64,000 nt of DNA from Altericroceibacterium indicum. Its GTDB lineage: Bacteria; Pseudomonadota; Alphaproteobacteria; Sphingomonadales; Sphingomonadaceae. How positions within the stretch are numbered: position 1 is the stretch's first letter; each line of letters opens with the position of its first letter. Below, piece after piece: positions 54,092-63,366 of the stretch. The stretch is from contig NZ_WTYQ01000002.1 in assembly GCF_009828105.1 (NCBI RefSeq), positions 372,001 through 436,000 on the forward strand, in the 5' to 3' direction. The notes under the pieces were generated by a model. That model was not told the origin of the DNA. It ran no database searches and saw only the letters and a program-made list of their open reading frames with translations. Position numbers and translations under genes: made by a program.

Positions 54092-55006
54092 ATGAGCAAT
54101 GTTAAAAAAAGCACAGCGCTGAGCGTGCCCGCCCTGGGTGGCGAAAACAGCCTCAACCGCTACCTGTCCGAGATCAAGAAGTTTCCCCTTCTGAAGCCGG
54201 AGCAGGAATATATGCTTGCCAAGCGTTATCAGGAACATGGTGATCCCGACGCTGCAAAACAACTGGTGACGAGCCATCTGCGTCTCGTGGCGAAAATCGC
54301 CATGGGCTATCGCGGTTATGGCCTGCCCGTCAGCGATCTGATTTCCGAAGGCAATGTCGGCCTGATGCAGGGCGTAAAGAAATTCGAACCCGATCGCGGC
54401 TTCCGCCTCGCCACCTATGCGATGTGGTGGATCAAGGCCTCGATGCAGGAATTCATCCTGCGTAGCTGGAGCCTGGTCAAAATGGGCACCACCGCCGCGC
54501 AGAAGAAGCTGTTCTTCAATCTGCGCCGGATGAAGAAGAATCTTGAAGCATATGAAGATTCCGATCTCAGCCCGGAAGACGTGACCAAGATCGCAACCGA
54601 CCTCGGCGTGGCCGAACAGGAAGTGATCAACATGAACCGCCGGATGATGATGGGCGGCGATGCATCACTCAACGTCTCCATGCGTTCGGATGAAGAAGGG
54701 TCCGGCCAGTGGCAGGATTGGCTTACGGATGATCGTCCTTTGCAGGATGAAACCGTCGCCAATGCGGAGGAAGCCACGGTGCGCCATTCCATGCTGATCG
54801 AAGCGATGGGTAGCCTTAATGATCGTGAACAGCATATTCTGACTGAGCGCCGCCTGACGGAAAATCCACAGACACTGGAAGAATTGTCGCAGGTTTACGA
54901 TGTCAGCCGCGAACGGATTCGCCAGATCGAAGTGCGTGCGTTTGAAAAGCTTCAGAAAGCCATGCAGCGCATTGCCGGTGAAAAGCTGCTGCCAGTGGAT
55001 GCCTAA
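54092..55006 (+). CDS. rpoH: RNA polymerase heat-shock sigma factor RpoH
   Basis: A 304-residue sigma-32. Region 2 is NRYLSEIKKFPLLKPEQEY to DRGFRLATYAMWWIKASMQE, including the RNA-polymerase core and -10 recognition parts. The RpoH box is visible as TTAAQKKLFFNLRRM. Region 4 is SQVYDVSRERIRQIEVRAFE. ATG at 54092 is chosen (MSNVKKSTALSVPALGGE) over a longer frame at 54011. Targets in this window probably include clpB and clpP. It is followed by a terminator. Confidence 0.96.
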   Translation: MSNVKKSTALSVPALGGENSLNRYLSEIKKFPLLKPEQEYMLAKRYQEHGDPDAAKQLVTSHLRLVAKIAMGYRGYGLPVSDLISEGNVGLMQGVKKFEPDRGFRLATYAMWWIKASMQEFILRSWSLVKMGTTAAQKKLFFNLRRMKKNLEAYEDSDLSPEDVTKIATDLGVAEQEVINMNRRMMMGGDASLNVSMRSDEEGSGQWQDWLTDDRPLQDETVANAEEATVRHSMLIEAMGSLNDREQHILTERRLTENPQTLEELSQVYDVSRERIRQIEVRAFEKLQKAMQRIAGEKLLPVDA

Positions 55007-55036
55007 GGCACGCCTCTCATCACAGCATGATCGATC

Positions 55037-55067
55037 AACCCCCGTGGCCCGCCGCCTCGGGGGTTTT
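55037..55067 (+). terminator. Rho-independent terminator of rpoH
   Basis: AACCCCCG (55037-55044) pairs with CGGGGGTT (55058-55065) and is followed by T residues. It lies about 30 bases after the rpoH stop. Confidence 0.88.
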
Positions 55068-55140
55068 TCATGCGCACGATGATGGATATATGTGATCGTC
55101 CGATTGCATGGCTGGCGCTCACTCGGTAACTCAGGACGCC

Positions 55141-55812
55141 ATGCTCCTTAAACTTTCCCGTTTCATCGCCCTCGCCTTTCTCTGGTTCTGCATCATCAGT
55201 GTCGGGCTTGTCGTGGTGCTGCGCTTTGTCCCGCCGCCGGTCACCATGACCATGCTGCTGGATGAAAATGGCTACAACAAGGATTGGGTGCCGCTCTCGC
55301 GGATTGATCGCAATATGGTCAGCGCAGTAATTGCCGCAGAAGATGCCAAATTCTGCACCCACGATGGATTCGATCGCGAAGCCATCGAAAAAGCTATCCA
55401 GCATAATGCCGAGGGTGGAAAAATTCGTGGTGGCTCGACCATCTCGCAGCAAACCGCGAAGAACGTCTTCCTGTGGCAGGATGGCGGTTATATCCGCAAA
55501 GGGCTGGAAGCCTGGTTCACCCTGCTGATCGAAAGCATCTGGGGTAAGCGGCGGATCATGGAAGTCTATCTCAATGTCGCGGAAACCGGCATCGGCACCT
55601 ATGGTATTGAAGCGGGATCACAACGCTATTTCAAGCATAGCGCTGCCCGCCTGTCCCGCTCTGAAGCCGCCCGCATGGCAGCAGCCCTGCCCCAGCCAAA
55701 GAAACGCGCCGTAGTCAGCCCGTCAGGCTTCACACGGCGCTATGGCAATACGATTCAAAGGCGGATCAGAATCGTTCGGCGTGATGAGTTGGATTCTTGC
55801 GTCTATCAGTAA
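55141..55812 (+). CDS. mtgA: Monofunctional peptidoglycan glycosyltransferase
   Basis: A 223-residue GT51 enzyme with one N-terminal membrane helix (FIALAFLWFCIISVGLVVVL). The catalytic Glu is in AAEDAKFCTHDGFD, and the second Glu and signature are in RGGSTISQQTAKNVFLW. KRRIMEVYLNVAETGIG and the YFKHSAARLSRSEAARMAA segment fit MtgA. It polymerises glycan chains from lipid II at the inner membrane. ATG at 55141 follows AGGA; a longer frame starts at 55108. Confidence 0.93.
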   Translation: MLLKLSRFIALAFLWFCIISVGLVVVLRFVPPPVTMTMLLDENGYNKDWVPLSRIDRNMVSAVIAAEDAKFCTHDGFDREAIEKAIQHNAEGGKIRGGSTISQQTAKNVFLWQDGGYIRKGLEAWFTLLIESIWGKRRIMEVYLNVAETGIGTYGIEAGSQRYFKHSAARLSRSEAARMAAALPQPKKRAVVSPSGFTRRYGNTIQRRIRIVRRDELDSCVYQ

Positions 55813-55948
55813 GGCCTGAATTGGGTGGAGCGGCAGGTGATCTGGGATACACGTCCTTTGGGCCTGCTTAACACCTTTTAGGTGCTCCTAGATCCCTTTC
55901 TCATCTCTTGAGGTTCTTCTCAGGCCTTGCTCGATAGCCAAATCTGGC

Positions 55949-56155
55949 TCAATCGTCAGACTTTGGTGTGACCCAGACTTCCACTGGAGCAATGAACTTT
56001 CCGGGTGCGGGTTTGCCCACATCCACGCGCTCCGCCTGTACCAGTTCGCCGGTTTCGAGGTTAAAAGAGGCCCATGGTTTGGGCATCCGGCCGAATTTCA
56101 TCTTCTGGATGGGGCGGCCGGTGGTGGTGTTCATGATGGTTGCGATAATGCTCAT
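55949..56155 (-). CDS. Small conserved-looking protein, unknown function
   Basis: A 68-residue basic-then-acidic protein beginning MSIIATIMNTTTGRPIQKMK. The middle segment FGRMPKPWASFNLETGELVQ and the end FIAPVEVWVTPKSDD suggest a small beta domain. I do not recognise it. It lies between mtgA and the TonB receptor in a 510-base stretch with no other gene, with no good ribosome site, so a spurious frame is possible. An eight-residue extension to 56179 is also open. Confidence 0.45.
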   Translation of the reverse strand: MSIIATIMNTTTGRPIQKMKFGRMPKPWASFNLETGELVQAERVDVGKPAPGKFIAPVEVWVTPKSDD

Positions 56156-56265
56156 GCCTTGCCGGTAAGCCCAGCGCATGAGATTCGTCCAGAGCCGGTC
56201 AGCCTGGCGCCAGGATCATCTGTGGATTTCCGGGAACGAGCCCCACAGCCCTCTCAAAAGACACA

Positions 56266-56302
56266 AAAAAGCGCGGGAGAGTTGCCCCTCCCGCGCTTGT
56301 TT
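56266..56302 (-). terminator. Rho-independent terminator of the TonB receptor gene
   Basis: GCGCGGGAG (56271-56279) pairs with CTCCCGCGC (56288-56296). On the minus strand it is followed by TTTTTTGTG. It lies 30 bases after the receptor stop. Confidence 0.85.
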
Positions 56303-56324
56303 TTCGAGCTAAGCCCGTGTGGGA

Positions 56325-58757
56325 TTAGTAACCGATGATCAGAGAAATGCTGGCCGCACGCGGTGCACCGATCTGAACATATTCGCTCGTCGAATCGAGA
56401 CCACTGGTGGCCTTACCGACATAGAGTTCATCAAGCAGGTTGCTGACATTGGCCTGGACAGCGATTGTGTCCGTGACGTTGTAACGAACATCGAGGTCAA
56501 CAATCGTGTAGCCATCAATCTTCACGGTATTGATGTCGTTCAGGTAACGTGAACCGGTGTACTTGACCTGAGCGCCAAGACGCAGATCACCGAATTCGAC
56601 CTGGCCACGTCCACCAATGCTCCAGCTAGGCGCACCGCCTTCGCTCTTGCCGCCTGTAGCGAGGTAGGTTGGCTTACCGTCAGCATCAACACCGTCCTGA
56701 ATATCGTCCTTGATTTCGGAGTCATTCCACGAACCGAACACATAGAGCATGCTCTGTGGTGTTGGCTTGTAAGCGATGCTGCCGTCTACGCCCCATTTGT
56801 CCACCCGGCCGAGATTACGGTAGATCGTGTCAGTTGTGATCGGATCATAGGACGATGCGAGGCGGTCGTTATAACGGGTGTAATAACCACCGACCTGCGC
56901 CTGAATACGGCCGCTCTGGTAACGGAAGCCACCATCGAAGCTGTCTGTGGTTTCTGGAACCGGACGCGCTTCGGTCTTATCGGCCACATAGAGCGAGTCA
57001 TACAGCGGATCGGTACCGGGTACGGAAATTCCCTTGGCGTAGTTCAGGAATACAGAGGTATTCTGGGCCAATTCGTAAGTCAGGCCGACGTTCGGAAGGA
57101 ACTTGTCGTACTTATATTTACGCGACAGCGGAGCAATTGCGTTAGGCTTGGCTGCTTCGTAAGCATCTGCGGCACCGCTTGCAATGCAGTCAACATAACC
57201 GGCTGCACTGGTTGTATAGCAATATTGGTTCAGCTTACGTGTGAAGAATGGAGCGCGGAAACCGAGGTTGAGGTTCAGACCACCAAAAGTGCCGATATAT
57301 TCGCCCGAAACCTGGTTCAAAATCGCGTAAGATTTACGGTTACGCTTGTTGAGTTCAACACCATTGGCATCGGTCAAGGCATCATCCATTGGGAACACAT
57401 CATAGGGTTCACCATTGGACTTCACCATGCCTGCCTGGCCCGTCTGGCGGTGGCGTGCATGATCAAGTGTGTAAGCGATACGAACGCGGTTGTTGTCGTT
57501 GATTTCGTAAGCGAGTGACGAGATCACACCATAACGGTTGGTGCGGGTCTGGCTCGGCTGAAGACCTGTTACGATATCCAGCGTGTCGCCGTCACCGTTC
57601 AGGTCGCGACCGAAATAGTAGGAACCACCGAAGACACCGGTAAGCTGCTGACCATTTGCGGTGTAGAAACCTTCGCGCATCTTGCTGGTGCCGCCGCCAT
57701 TGGCTTTGACATATTGGAAGCTAGGTTCAACCGAAAGGATCAACCGGTCTGCCAGCGTGAAGCGCGAAGCGATACGGATGTTGCCCGTGTCAGATGGGTT
57801 GTAACGGCGGTCAAATTCCGTGCCGCAGGAGTTCGGACTGTCAGCAACACCTGCATTGGCACTGGCCGTTACGCAAGGGTAGTTGATGTCATAGAAACGA
57901 GCGCGCTTGGTGTCAGGGAACTGATCGGTCGTGTCGCCTTCACCAGTGAACTTCAGCGAGCCGAAGAAGTTGTTGCGGTTTTCATTGTAATGCGCAGCGA
58001 TGGAGATGAAATCGCCATTGTCGCCCAGCGGCTGATAGATACGGCCGTTGAACTGCTTCTTCTCAACTTTGCCGTAATTGTTGAACGGGTTATCATAACC
58101 GGTCTGGCTGGCGGAGAAGAATGCGCGAGTACCCGAAGATGTGAAGCTACCCGTATCGAACATACCGAAGAAACGGTGGAACGGACGGTTGCCCGAACCG
58201 GGGCTGAGGATGTTGCCGTAGCTGGCAGATGCCGTGACAGACGCATCTTCATTAGGAACACGGGTACGCAGGTTGACTGTACCGCCAACGGCAGAAGCGG
58301 TCGGGCTGTCGATGTCGGTCGTGCCGAGGTTGACGTTCACCGACTGCAGAATTTCAGGGTCAATCTGCTGGTTGGTGTACATGGCATAGTTGCCAGAATC
58401 GTTCAGCGGAATACCGTCAAGCGTCTGAGAAACACGGTCAGACTTAAAGCCACGGATGGTGAAGTCACCACCGCCAGAGCCCCAAGGATCGTTGTTCTGG
58501 AAGCTGACGCCTGGAACCAGATTGATGATATCATTGACGGTCTGACCAGGGCGCTGTGCACGGATGATTTCTTCACCCAGAACCTGCTTCGCCTTAGGCG
58601 TGTTAGGAATTTCAATCCCGTTTACATCTTTCAGCGCTGTGCCACTGACGACGATTTCATCGTCCTGGAAGTCCACTGAACCGGTTGACTGTGCGTGAGC
58701 CATTGCTGGCATCGCAAGCGCCACCAATGCGCTGCTGTGGAAAAGAATTTTCTTCAT
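56325..58757 (-). CDS. TonB-dependent outer-membrane receptor
   Basis: An 810-residue receptor with a signal peptide (MKKILFHSSALVALAMPAMA). A TonB-box-like DEIVVSGTALKD precedes the plug (RAQRPGQTVNDIINLVPGV, DFTIRGFKSDRVSQTLDGIP, GGTVNLRTRVPNEDASVTAS). The C-terminal beta-barrel ends in a terminal aromatic (AASISLIIGY). ATG at 58757 follows AGGGA; a longer frame to 58892 is not supported. The substrate (siderophore, cobalamin or sugar) cannot be told. No exchanger or regulator gene is adjacent. Confidence 0.93.
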   Translation of the reverse strand: MKKILFHSSALVALAMPAMAHAQSTGSVDFQDDEIVVSGTALKDVNGIEIPNTPKAKQVLGEEIIRAQRPGQTVNDIINLVPGVSFQNNDPWGSGGGDFTIRGFKSDRVSQTLDGIPLNDSGNYAMYTNQQIDPEILQSVNVNLGTTDIDSPTASAVGGTVNLRTRVPNEDASVTASASYGNILSPGSGNRPFHRFFGMFDTGSFTSSGTRAFFSASQTGYDNPFNNYGKVEKKQFNGRIYQPLGDNGDFISIAAHYNENRNNFFGSLKFTGEGDTTDQFPDTKRARFYDINYPCVTASANAGVADSPNSCGTEFDRRYNPSDTGNIRIASRFTLADRLILSVEPSFQYVKANGGGTSKMREGFYTANGQQLTGVFGGSYYFGRDLNGDGDTLDIVTGLQPSQTRTNRYGVISSLAYEINDNNRVRIAYTLDHARHRQTGQAGMVKSNGEPYDVFPMDDALTDANGVELNKRNRKSYAILNQVSGEYIGTFGGLNLNLGFRAPFFTRKLNQYCYTTSAAGYVDCIASGAADAYEAAKPNAIAPLSRKYKYDKFLPNVGLTYELAQNTSVFLNYAKGISVPGTDPLYDSLYVADKTEARPVPETTDSFDGGFRYQSGRIQAQVGGYYTRYNDRLASSYDPITTDTIYRNLGRVDKWGVDGSIAYKPTPQSMLYVFGSWNDSEIKDDIQDGVDADGKPTYLATGGKSEGGAPSWSIGGRGQVEFGDLRLGAQVKYTGSRYLNDINTVKIDGYTIVDLDVRYNVTDTIAVQANVSNLLDELYVGKATSGLDSTSEYVQIGAPRAASISLIIGY

Positions 58758-59135
58758 TTGCTGATCCCTATCTGTCTTAGAAACTGTCTCAGACATAAAA
58801 TTGTGTGTGGCTGCGCTTCTCTTGAGCCCGGCGCTTGCCTCTGATGCGCGCCTTAGCCCGTCAAATGTGACTAAGAGAAGACAGTTTGACATTTTTGGGA
58901 ACTAAAGCGTCAACCAATCCAACTATATGATTTTTATATGGAATATTCCATTTTGAGCCAATAATTAGGTATTTCCCCGCTGATGTATCAGGTTCTGCTG
59001 ACGCATTTATCACCCCAGTGCGGCATTTTTATCACGCAATTTCAAGCGTTCTTGCAAGCGATCCGCAATAAAAATGCTGCATTGCACCCAAAAGGATCAT
59101 TGTCGTCGGTCAACGGCATTGTTACTTCGATTCTC
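58758..59135. promoter_or_regulatory. Divergent regulatory gap with a perfect palindrome (TonB receptor / CDF exporter)
   Basis: A 378-base gap between two divergent genes. It holds the palindrome TGGAATATTCCA (58939-58950) in an AT-rich stretch, about 180 bases upstream of each gene. It resembles operator sites but does not match the Fur or Zur consensus that I know. No other gene is convincing in this stretch. Confidence 0.4.
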
Positions 59136-60095
59136 ATGAAAAATCAGCGGGACTCGGCAGAACAGCACGGCCATCATGGGCATTCCCATGGCCACGGGCA
59201 TCATCATGGGCACGTTCATGCTCCAGCGAACTATGGCCGCGCCTTTGCAATCGGGGTGGTCCTCAACTCTGTCTTTGTAATTGTTGAAGCCGGTTTTGGC
59301 ATCATTTCAGGCTCGATGGCTCTGGTCGCTGATGCAGGCCATAATCTGTCCGATGTTCTTAGCCTGCTGATCGCATGGGGTGCCAGCATTGCCAGCCAAC
59401 GCCCGCCCAGCGCCCGCTTCACCTATGGATATAAATCCAGTTCGATCCTCGCCGCCATGGGCAATGCCGCGCTTCTCCTGATCGCATTGGGCGCAATTCT
59501 CTACGAGACGATACAGCGCTTTATTGCCCCCGCCCCGGTCGAAGGCATGACCATGATAGTGGTGGCCGGCATCGGTGTGCTCATCAATACAGGGACGGCC
59601 CTGCTGTTCATGGGGGGCCGCAAGAATGACATCAATATTCGCGGTGCCTTCCTGCACATGGCAGCGGACGCGCTGGTATCAGTCGGCGTGGTGGGTGCTG
59701 GACTGCTGATTTTGTGGACCGGCACTTCATGGATCGACCCCGTCACCAGCATCATTATCGTGCTTGTTATTGCAGCGGGAACGTGGGGCCTGCTCAAAGA
59801 CAGTGTGAAGATGGGCCTGCTCGGCGTGCCAGAGGGAATCGATGAGCAGGAAGTGTCCACCTATCTTGGTAAACTTGACGGTGTGGATGCGATCCATGAT
59901 CTGCATATCTGGCCGATGAGCACCACCGAAACTGCGCTCACCGCCCACCTGGTCATGCCAGCAGGCCATCCAGGAGATCCTTTTCTGCACGATGTCGCTC
60001 ACGAGCTAGAGCATCGTTTTGGCATTGGGCACACGACCATTCAGGTGGAAATGGCGCTGGGTGACTGTTCATTGGAGAGCAGCCACCGGGTCTGA
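59136..60095 (+). CDS. Cation diffusion facilitator metal exporter (zinc/cobalt type)
   Basis: A 319-residue CDF transporter. It has a His-rich start (GHHGHSHGHGHHHGHVH) for metal capture and six hydrophobic helices. The metal-site motifs are DAGHNLSDVLSLL (HxxxD, helix II) and HMAADALVSVGVV (HxxxD, helix V). The C-terminal cytoplasmic domain includes IHDLHIWPMSTTETALTAHL. The group exports Zn2+, Co2+ or Cd2+ against protons. ATG at 59136 is chosen because the preceding frame does not look coding; no strong ribosome site. Confidence 0.9.
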   Translation: MKNQRDSAEQHGHHGHSHGHGHHHGHVHAPANYGRAFAIGVVLNSVFVIVEAGFGIISGSMALVADAGHNLSDVLSLLIAWGASIASQRPPSARFTYGYKSSSILAAMGNAALLLIALGAILYETIQRFIAPAPVEGMTMIVVAGIGVLINTGTALLFMGGRKNDINIRGAFLHMAADALVSVGVVGAGLLILWTGTSWIDPVTSIIIVLVIAAGTWGLLKDSVKMGLLGVPEGIDEQEVSTYLGKLDGVDAIHDLHIWPMSTTETALTAHLVMPAGHPGDPFLHDVAHELEHRFGIGHTTIQVEMALGDCSLESSHRV

Positions 60096-60153
60096 ACCAC
60101 CCGTCGAATATGATTTGCGTCACAATATGGCGGCGAAGATAGTGTCACACATG

Positions 60154-60195
60154 AAAATGCCCACTTTTCCGATGGGAAAAGCGGGCATTTTTAAT
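60154..60195. terminator. Strong convergent terminator between the CDF gene and clpX
   Basis: AAATGCCCACTTTTCC pairs with GGAAAAGCGGGCATTT, one mismatch, with a 4-base loop (60155-60191), A-rich on the left and T-rich on the right. It can serve both strands. Confidence 0.88.
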
Positions 60196-60216
60196 CACTC
60201 AGTAAAGAGGCGAGTT

Positions 60217-61482
60217 TTACGCGGCCTCTTCCTTTTTCTTGGCGTTGCCCAGAACCCGAACCGGTTCCTTGCGGCCTTCGACAACATCGCCATCGACCAC
60301 AACTTCCGAAACGCCTTCCATGCTCGGCAAATCGAACATCGTATCGAGCAACAAGCCTTCGACGATAGACCGTAGGCCACGAGCACCCGTTTTACGCTTG
60401 ATGGCTTTATTGGCAATTGCCACCAGAGCATCATCCGTGAAGGTCAGATCAACATCTTCGAGTTCGAAGAGCTTCTGATACTGCTTCACCAGCGCATTCT
60501 TGGGTTCACGCAGAATCATCACCAGCGCTTCAACATCGAGATCGTTCAAAGTCGCGATCACCGGCAGACGGCCAACGAATTCCGGAATCAGACCGAACTT
60601 CAGCAGATCTTCGGGCTCACACTTCTGGAGCAGTTCACCAACCCGGCGCTTGTCAGGATCTGACACATGCGCACCGAAGCCGATTGAACGCTTCTGCAAA
60701 CGATCTGCAATCACCTTCTCAAGGCCTGCAAAGGCACCGCCACAGATGAACAGGATGTTCGTCGTGTCGACCTGCAGGAATTCCTGCTGCGGGTGCTTAC
60801 GGCCGCCCTGAGGAGGAACCGACGCAGTGGTGCCTTCCATCAGCTTGAGCAGAGCCTGCTGCACCCCTTCACCGGATACGTCGCGCGTGATCGATGGATT
60901 TTCCGACTTGCGGGTAATCTTGTCGATCTCGTCAATATAGACGATGCCGTGTTGCGCCTTTTCGACATTATAGTCGGATGACTGAAGCAGTTTGAGAATG
61001 ATGTTTTCGACATCTTCCCCAACATAGCCAGCTTCGGTCAACGTGGTGGCATCAGCCATCGTAAACGGCACATCAAAAGTGCGCGCGAGCGTTTGTGCCA
61101 GCAGCGTCTTGCCCGAACCCGTGGGGCCAACCAGCAGGATGTTTGACTTCGCCAGTTCAACATCGCCAGACTTACCAGAATGCTTCAAGCGCTTGTAGTG
61201 ATTGTGCACAGCAACCGCGAGAACGCGCTTAGCGCGATCCTGCCCGATCACATAATCGCTCAGCGTTTCGAAGATTTCCTTCGGTGTTGGAACTCCACCG
61301 TCTTTTTTGCCGGCAAGCCCGCCCTTGGTTTCTTCGCGGATGATGTCATTGCATAATTCAACGCATTCATCGCAAATGAAGACGGTCGGGCCGGCGATGA
61401 GCTTCCTTACTTCGTGCTGCGACTTGCCGCAGAAGCTGCAGTAAAGTGTGCTCTTGCTATCCGATCCACTCAATTTGGTCAT
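60217..61482 (-). CDS. clpX: ATP-dependent protease ATPase subunit ClpX
   Basis: A 421-residue unfoldase for the ClpP peptidase. The N-terminal zinc finger has [14 protein letters not shown] and [10 protein letters not shown]. Walker A is [18 protein letters not shown], Walker B is [16 protein letters not shown], and the sensor/pore and C-terminal domains are complete ([19 protein letters not shown]). It lies downstream of clpP, separated by a 243-base gap with two hairpins, so the two may be co-transcribed or separately controlled. Confidence 0.97.
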   Translation of the reverse strand: MTKLSGSDSKSTLYCSFCGKSQHEVRKLIAGPTVFICDECVELCNDIIREETKGGLAGKKDGGVPTPKEIFETLSDYVIGQDRAKRVLAVAVHNHYKRLKHSGKSGDVELAKSNILLVGPTGSGKTLLAQTLARTFDVPFTMADATTLTEAGYVGEDVENIILKLLQSSDYNVEKAQHGIVYIDEIDKITRKSENPSITRDVSGEGVQQALLKLMEGTTASVPPQGGRKHPQQEFLQVDTTNILFICGGAFAGLEKVIADRLQKRSIGFGAHVSDPDKRRVGELLQKCEPEDLLKFGLIPEFVGRLPVIATLNDLDVEALVMILREPKNALVKQYQKLFELEDVDLTFTDDALVAIANKAIKRKTGARGLRSIVEGLLLDTMFDLPSMEGVSEVVVDGDVVEGRKEPVRVLGNAKKKEEAA

Positions 61483-61525
61483 GCCTTTGTCCTGCGCCCT
61501 TCATACGGGATTCGCCTGAAGGGAA

Positions 61526-61546
61526 TAACGGAGTGTAACTCCGTTA
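61526..61546 (-). other. Perfect hairpin in the clpP-clpX gap, copy 1
   Basis: TAACGGAGT and ACTCCGTTA pair perfectly around a 3-base loop (21 bases). On the minus strand it lies about 45 bases upstream of clpX. No T tract makes it a clear terminator; a processing or stability element is possible. Confidence 0.55.
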
Positions 61547-61574
61547 ATTTCAATATCAATCGGGCCAACCTTAA

Positions 61575-61596
61575 AGGCTGGAGCTTACTCCAGCCT
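61575..61596 (-). other. Perfect hairpin in the clpP-clpX gap, copy 2
   Basis: AGGCTGGAG and CTCCAGCCT pair perfectly around CTTA (22 bases). On the minus strand the 3' side reads CCAGCCTTTAAGG, so it may be a weak terminator after clpP or an RNA-processing site. Confidence 0.55.
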
Positions 61597-61725
61597 GAAA
61601 ATACAAGGTTGCCAAAATGCTACACAATTCAGGTGGCGATTACAGCCCCCTGGCGCAACCCCCTGCTTTTAGCGGGGCAAATCCACCTGAAACTGCGCAG
61701 CATCAAGATCCTGACGGCCCCCTAT

Positions 61726-62430
61726 TTATTCAGGAGCACCGCCTGAGCCGCTTTCATCACCGACTTGTTCGGTTTCAGGGCGGGTTTCGAAAACCTTGTC
61801 CACCAGACCGAACTTCATCGCTTCTTCCGCTTCGAGGAAAGTATCGCGATCCATTGCCTTTTCAATGTCTGAAAGGCTCTGACCTGTGTACTTTACATAC
61901 AGATCGTTCATCCGCTTGCGGATACGCAGGATTTCCCGCGCCTGAATTTCGATATCCGAAGCCATACCACGCGCACCGCCCGATGGCTGATGCACCATGA
62001 TGCGGGCATTGGGCAATGCGATCCGCATACCCGGTTCACCCGCGGCCAGCAGGAAACTGCCCATCGAAGCAGCCTGCCCCACACAAACGGTGGAAACGCG
62101 CGGCTTGATATATTGCATCGTGTCATGAATCGCCATGCCAGCTGTCACCACACCGCCGGGCGAGTTGATATACATGCTGATCGGCTTGGACGGATTTTCC
62201 GATTCGAGAAACAGCAACTGCGCCACAATCAGCGACGCCATATTGTCTTCCACCTGACCGGTAACGAAGACAATGCGTTCACGCAGCAGACGGCTGAAAA
62301 TGTCGAAGCTGCGTTCACCCCGGCTAGTGCTTTCAACAACAACCGGAACAAGCGCGCCTGTTACCGGATCACGGGTAAACTGGCCCTGAGTGCCGTGGGT
62401 TTCGCCCGAAGAGCCAAACAGATCGATCAT
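61726..62430 (-). CDS. clpP: ATP-dependent Clp protease proteolytic subunit ClpP
   Basis: A 234-residue serine peptidase of the ClpXP machine. The catalytic Ser is in [15 protein letters not shown], His in [14 protein letters not shown], and Asp is later in [12 protein letters not shown]. The N-terminal [18 protein letters not shown] is typical. ATG at 62430 ([10 protein letters not shown]) follows GAGG; a longer frame to 62547 is not supported. An RpoH-like promoter lies 30-62 bases upstream. Confidence 0.97.
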   Translation of the reverse strand: MIDLFGSSGETHGTQGQFTRDPVTGALVPVVVESTSRGERSFDIFSRLLRERIVFVTGQVEDNMASLIVAQLLFLESENPSKPISMYINSPGGVVTAGMAIHDTMQYIKPRVSTVCVGQAASMGSFLLAAGEPGMRIALPNARIMVHQPSGGARGMASDIEIQAREILRIRKRMNDLYVKYTGQSLSDIEKAMDRDTFLEAEEAMKFGLVDKVFETRPETEQVGDESGSGGAPE

Positions 62431-62743
62431 GAAATTCCTCATCTTTGAAGGTCGAAGGCCTATGTCGCTACTGTCGGGGCGATGTTCAAGGGAATTAACA
62501 TCCATTTCCCCAGCAGTTCCATTTGATCGCTGGCCCAACCACAGCATTATTCACCACATCGCAAGCGCCGAGCCAAGCACATAGGGTGTTTAAGGCTCAT
62601 ATCTGAGGGCTGGAAATGCTCACAAAAACGCCCCGATTTGACTACTGCGCCCATCATTGCGATCATTGGGCCATCGCGTGCCTGATCAAGGGCACCTGTC
62701 ACTCGGCGTTTTGAGCGCCGATTCTCCTACCCGAAAGGAATTT
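62431..62743. promoter_or_regulatory. Divergent promoter gap clpP / SlyD-like gene
   Basis: A 313-base non-coding gap. It holds the RpoH-like site at 62460-62492 (toward clpP) and a short inverted repeat TCGGCG/CGCCGA at about 62703-62720, 20 bases before the SlyD-like ribosome site. I see no other gene. Confidence 0.5.
62460..62492 (-). promoter_or_regulatory. Candidate RpoH promoter of clpP
   Basis: On the minus strand CCCTTGAA (62485-62492) is the exact -35 consensus of sigma-32. After 17 bases comes CGACATAG (62460-62467), a partial match to the -10 CCCCATNT. Its place 30-62 bases before the clpP start is suitable. Confidence 0.5.
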
Positions 62744-63181
62744 ATGCAGACTGCAAAAAATGGCGACACCGTAATTATTGATTTCGTCGTCCACACGAAT
62801 GACGGCACAGTCGTCGGCGGCACCGAACAGGAAGGCCCGCAGACGCTCACCATCGGCAGCGGCGAAATTCTTCCGCAGATCGAAAGCGCCCTCACCGGCA
62901 TGGAAGTTGGCTCGGAAAAAACAGTCAAAGTTGATTCCGAGAACGCATTCGGTCCGCGCCGTGACGAAATGGTTATCGAAATTCCTCGCGCAAACCTGCC
63001 GCCAGAACCGCAGCCGGAACCGGGCATGACCCTTTCAGCCCAGCAGCAGGATGGCTCCACCGTCAATCTGGTGGTGACTGAGGTGGGTGAGCAATCCGTG
63101 AAAGCAGACGGCAACCACCCGCTCGCCGGAGAAGATCTGACTTTCGGCCTGAAGCTGGTTGAGATCAAAGACGCTGCTTAA
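62744..63181 (+). CDS. FKBP-type peptidyl-prolyl isomerase, SlyD-like
   Basis: A 145-residue cytoplasmic protein. The FKBP core is IDFVVHTNDGTVVGGTEQEG and ILPQIESALTGMEVGSEKTV. The insert-in-flap part follows (AFGPRRDEMVIEIPRANLPP), as in SlyD-type chaperones. There is no His-rich metal tail, so it is the short form. GAAAGGA lies just before the ATG at 62744; a longer frame at 62657 is not supported. It is followed by a terminator. Confidence 0.88.
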   Translation: MQTAKNGDTVIIDFVVHTNDGTVVGGTEQEGPQTLTIGSGEILPQIESALTGMEVGSEKTVKVDSENAFGPRRDEMVIEIPRANLPPEPQPEPGMTLSAQQQDGSTVNLVVTEVGEQSVKADGNHPLAGEDLTFGLKLVEIKDAA

Positions 63182-63259
63182 CACTTCCGGGCGGTGGCCT
63201 GCCTTTTTGCAAGGTTATGGCTGGCGCCCCGGCGCTTATCAGTTAAGCGCTATATAGTC

Positions 63260-63286
63260 AGGGCGGGTGCCGAACCCGCCCTTTTT
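63260..63286 (+). terminator. Rho-independent terminator of the SlyD-like gene
   Basis: AGGGCGGGT (63260-63268) pairs with ACCCGCCCT (63274-63282), followed by TTTTC. It lies about 78 bases after the stop. Confidence 0.85.
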
Positions 63287-63366
63287 CTATGGCATCCAAC
63301 CTTTGGGTTCGGAACCTTTCAACCAGCGCAGGAATTGCCTCTAAGTTCTTAAACTCAGGGGCTTTG

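Noticed and set aside
57714-58679. Long frame antisense to the TonB receptor
   Set aside because: The receptor frame has signal peptide, plug and barrel features; the antisense frame has none and is valine/arginine-rich as expected of a mirror frame.
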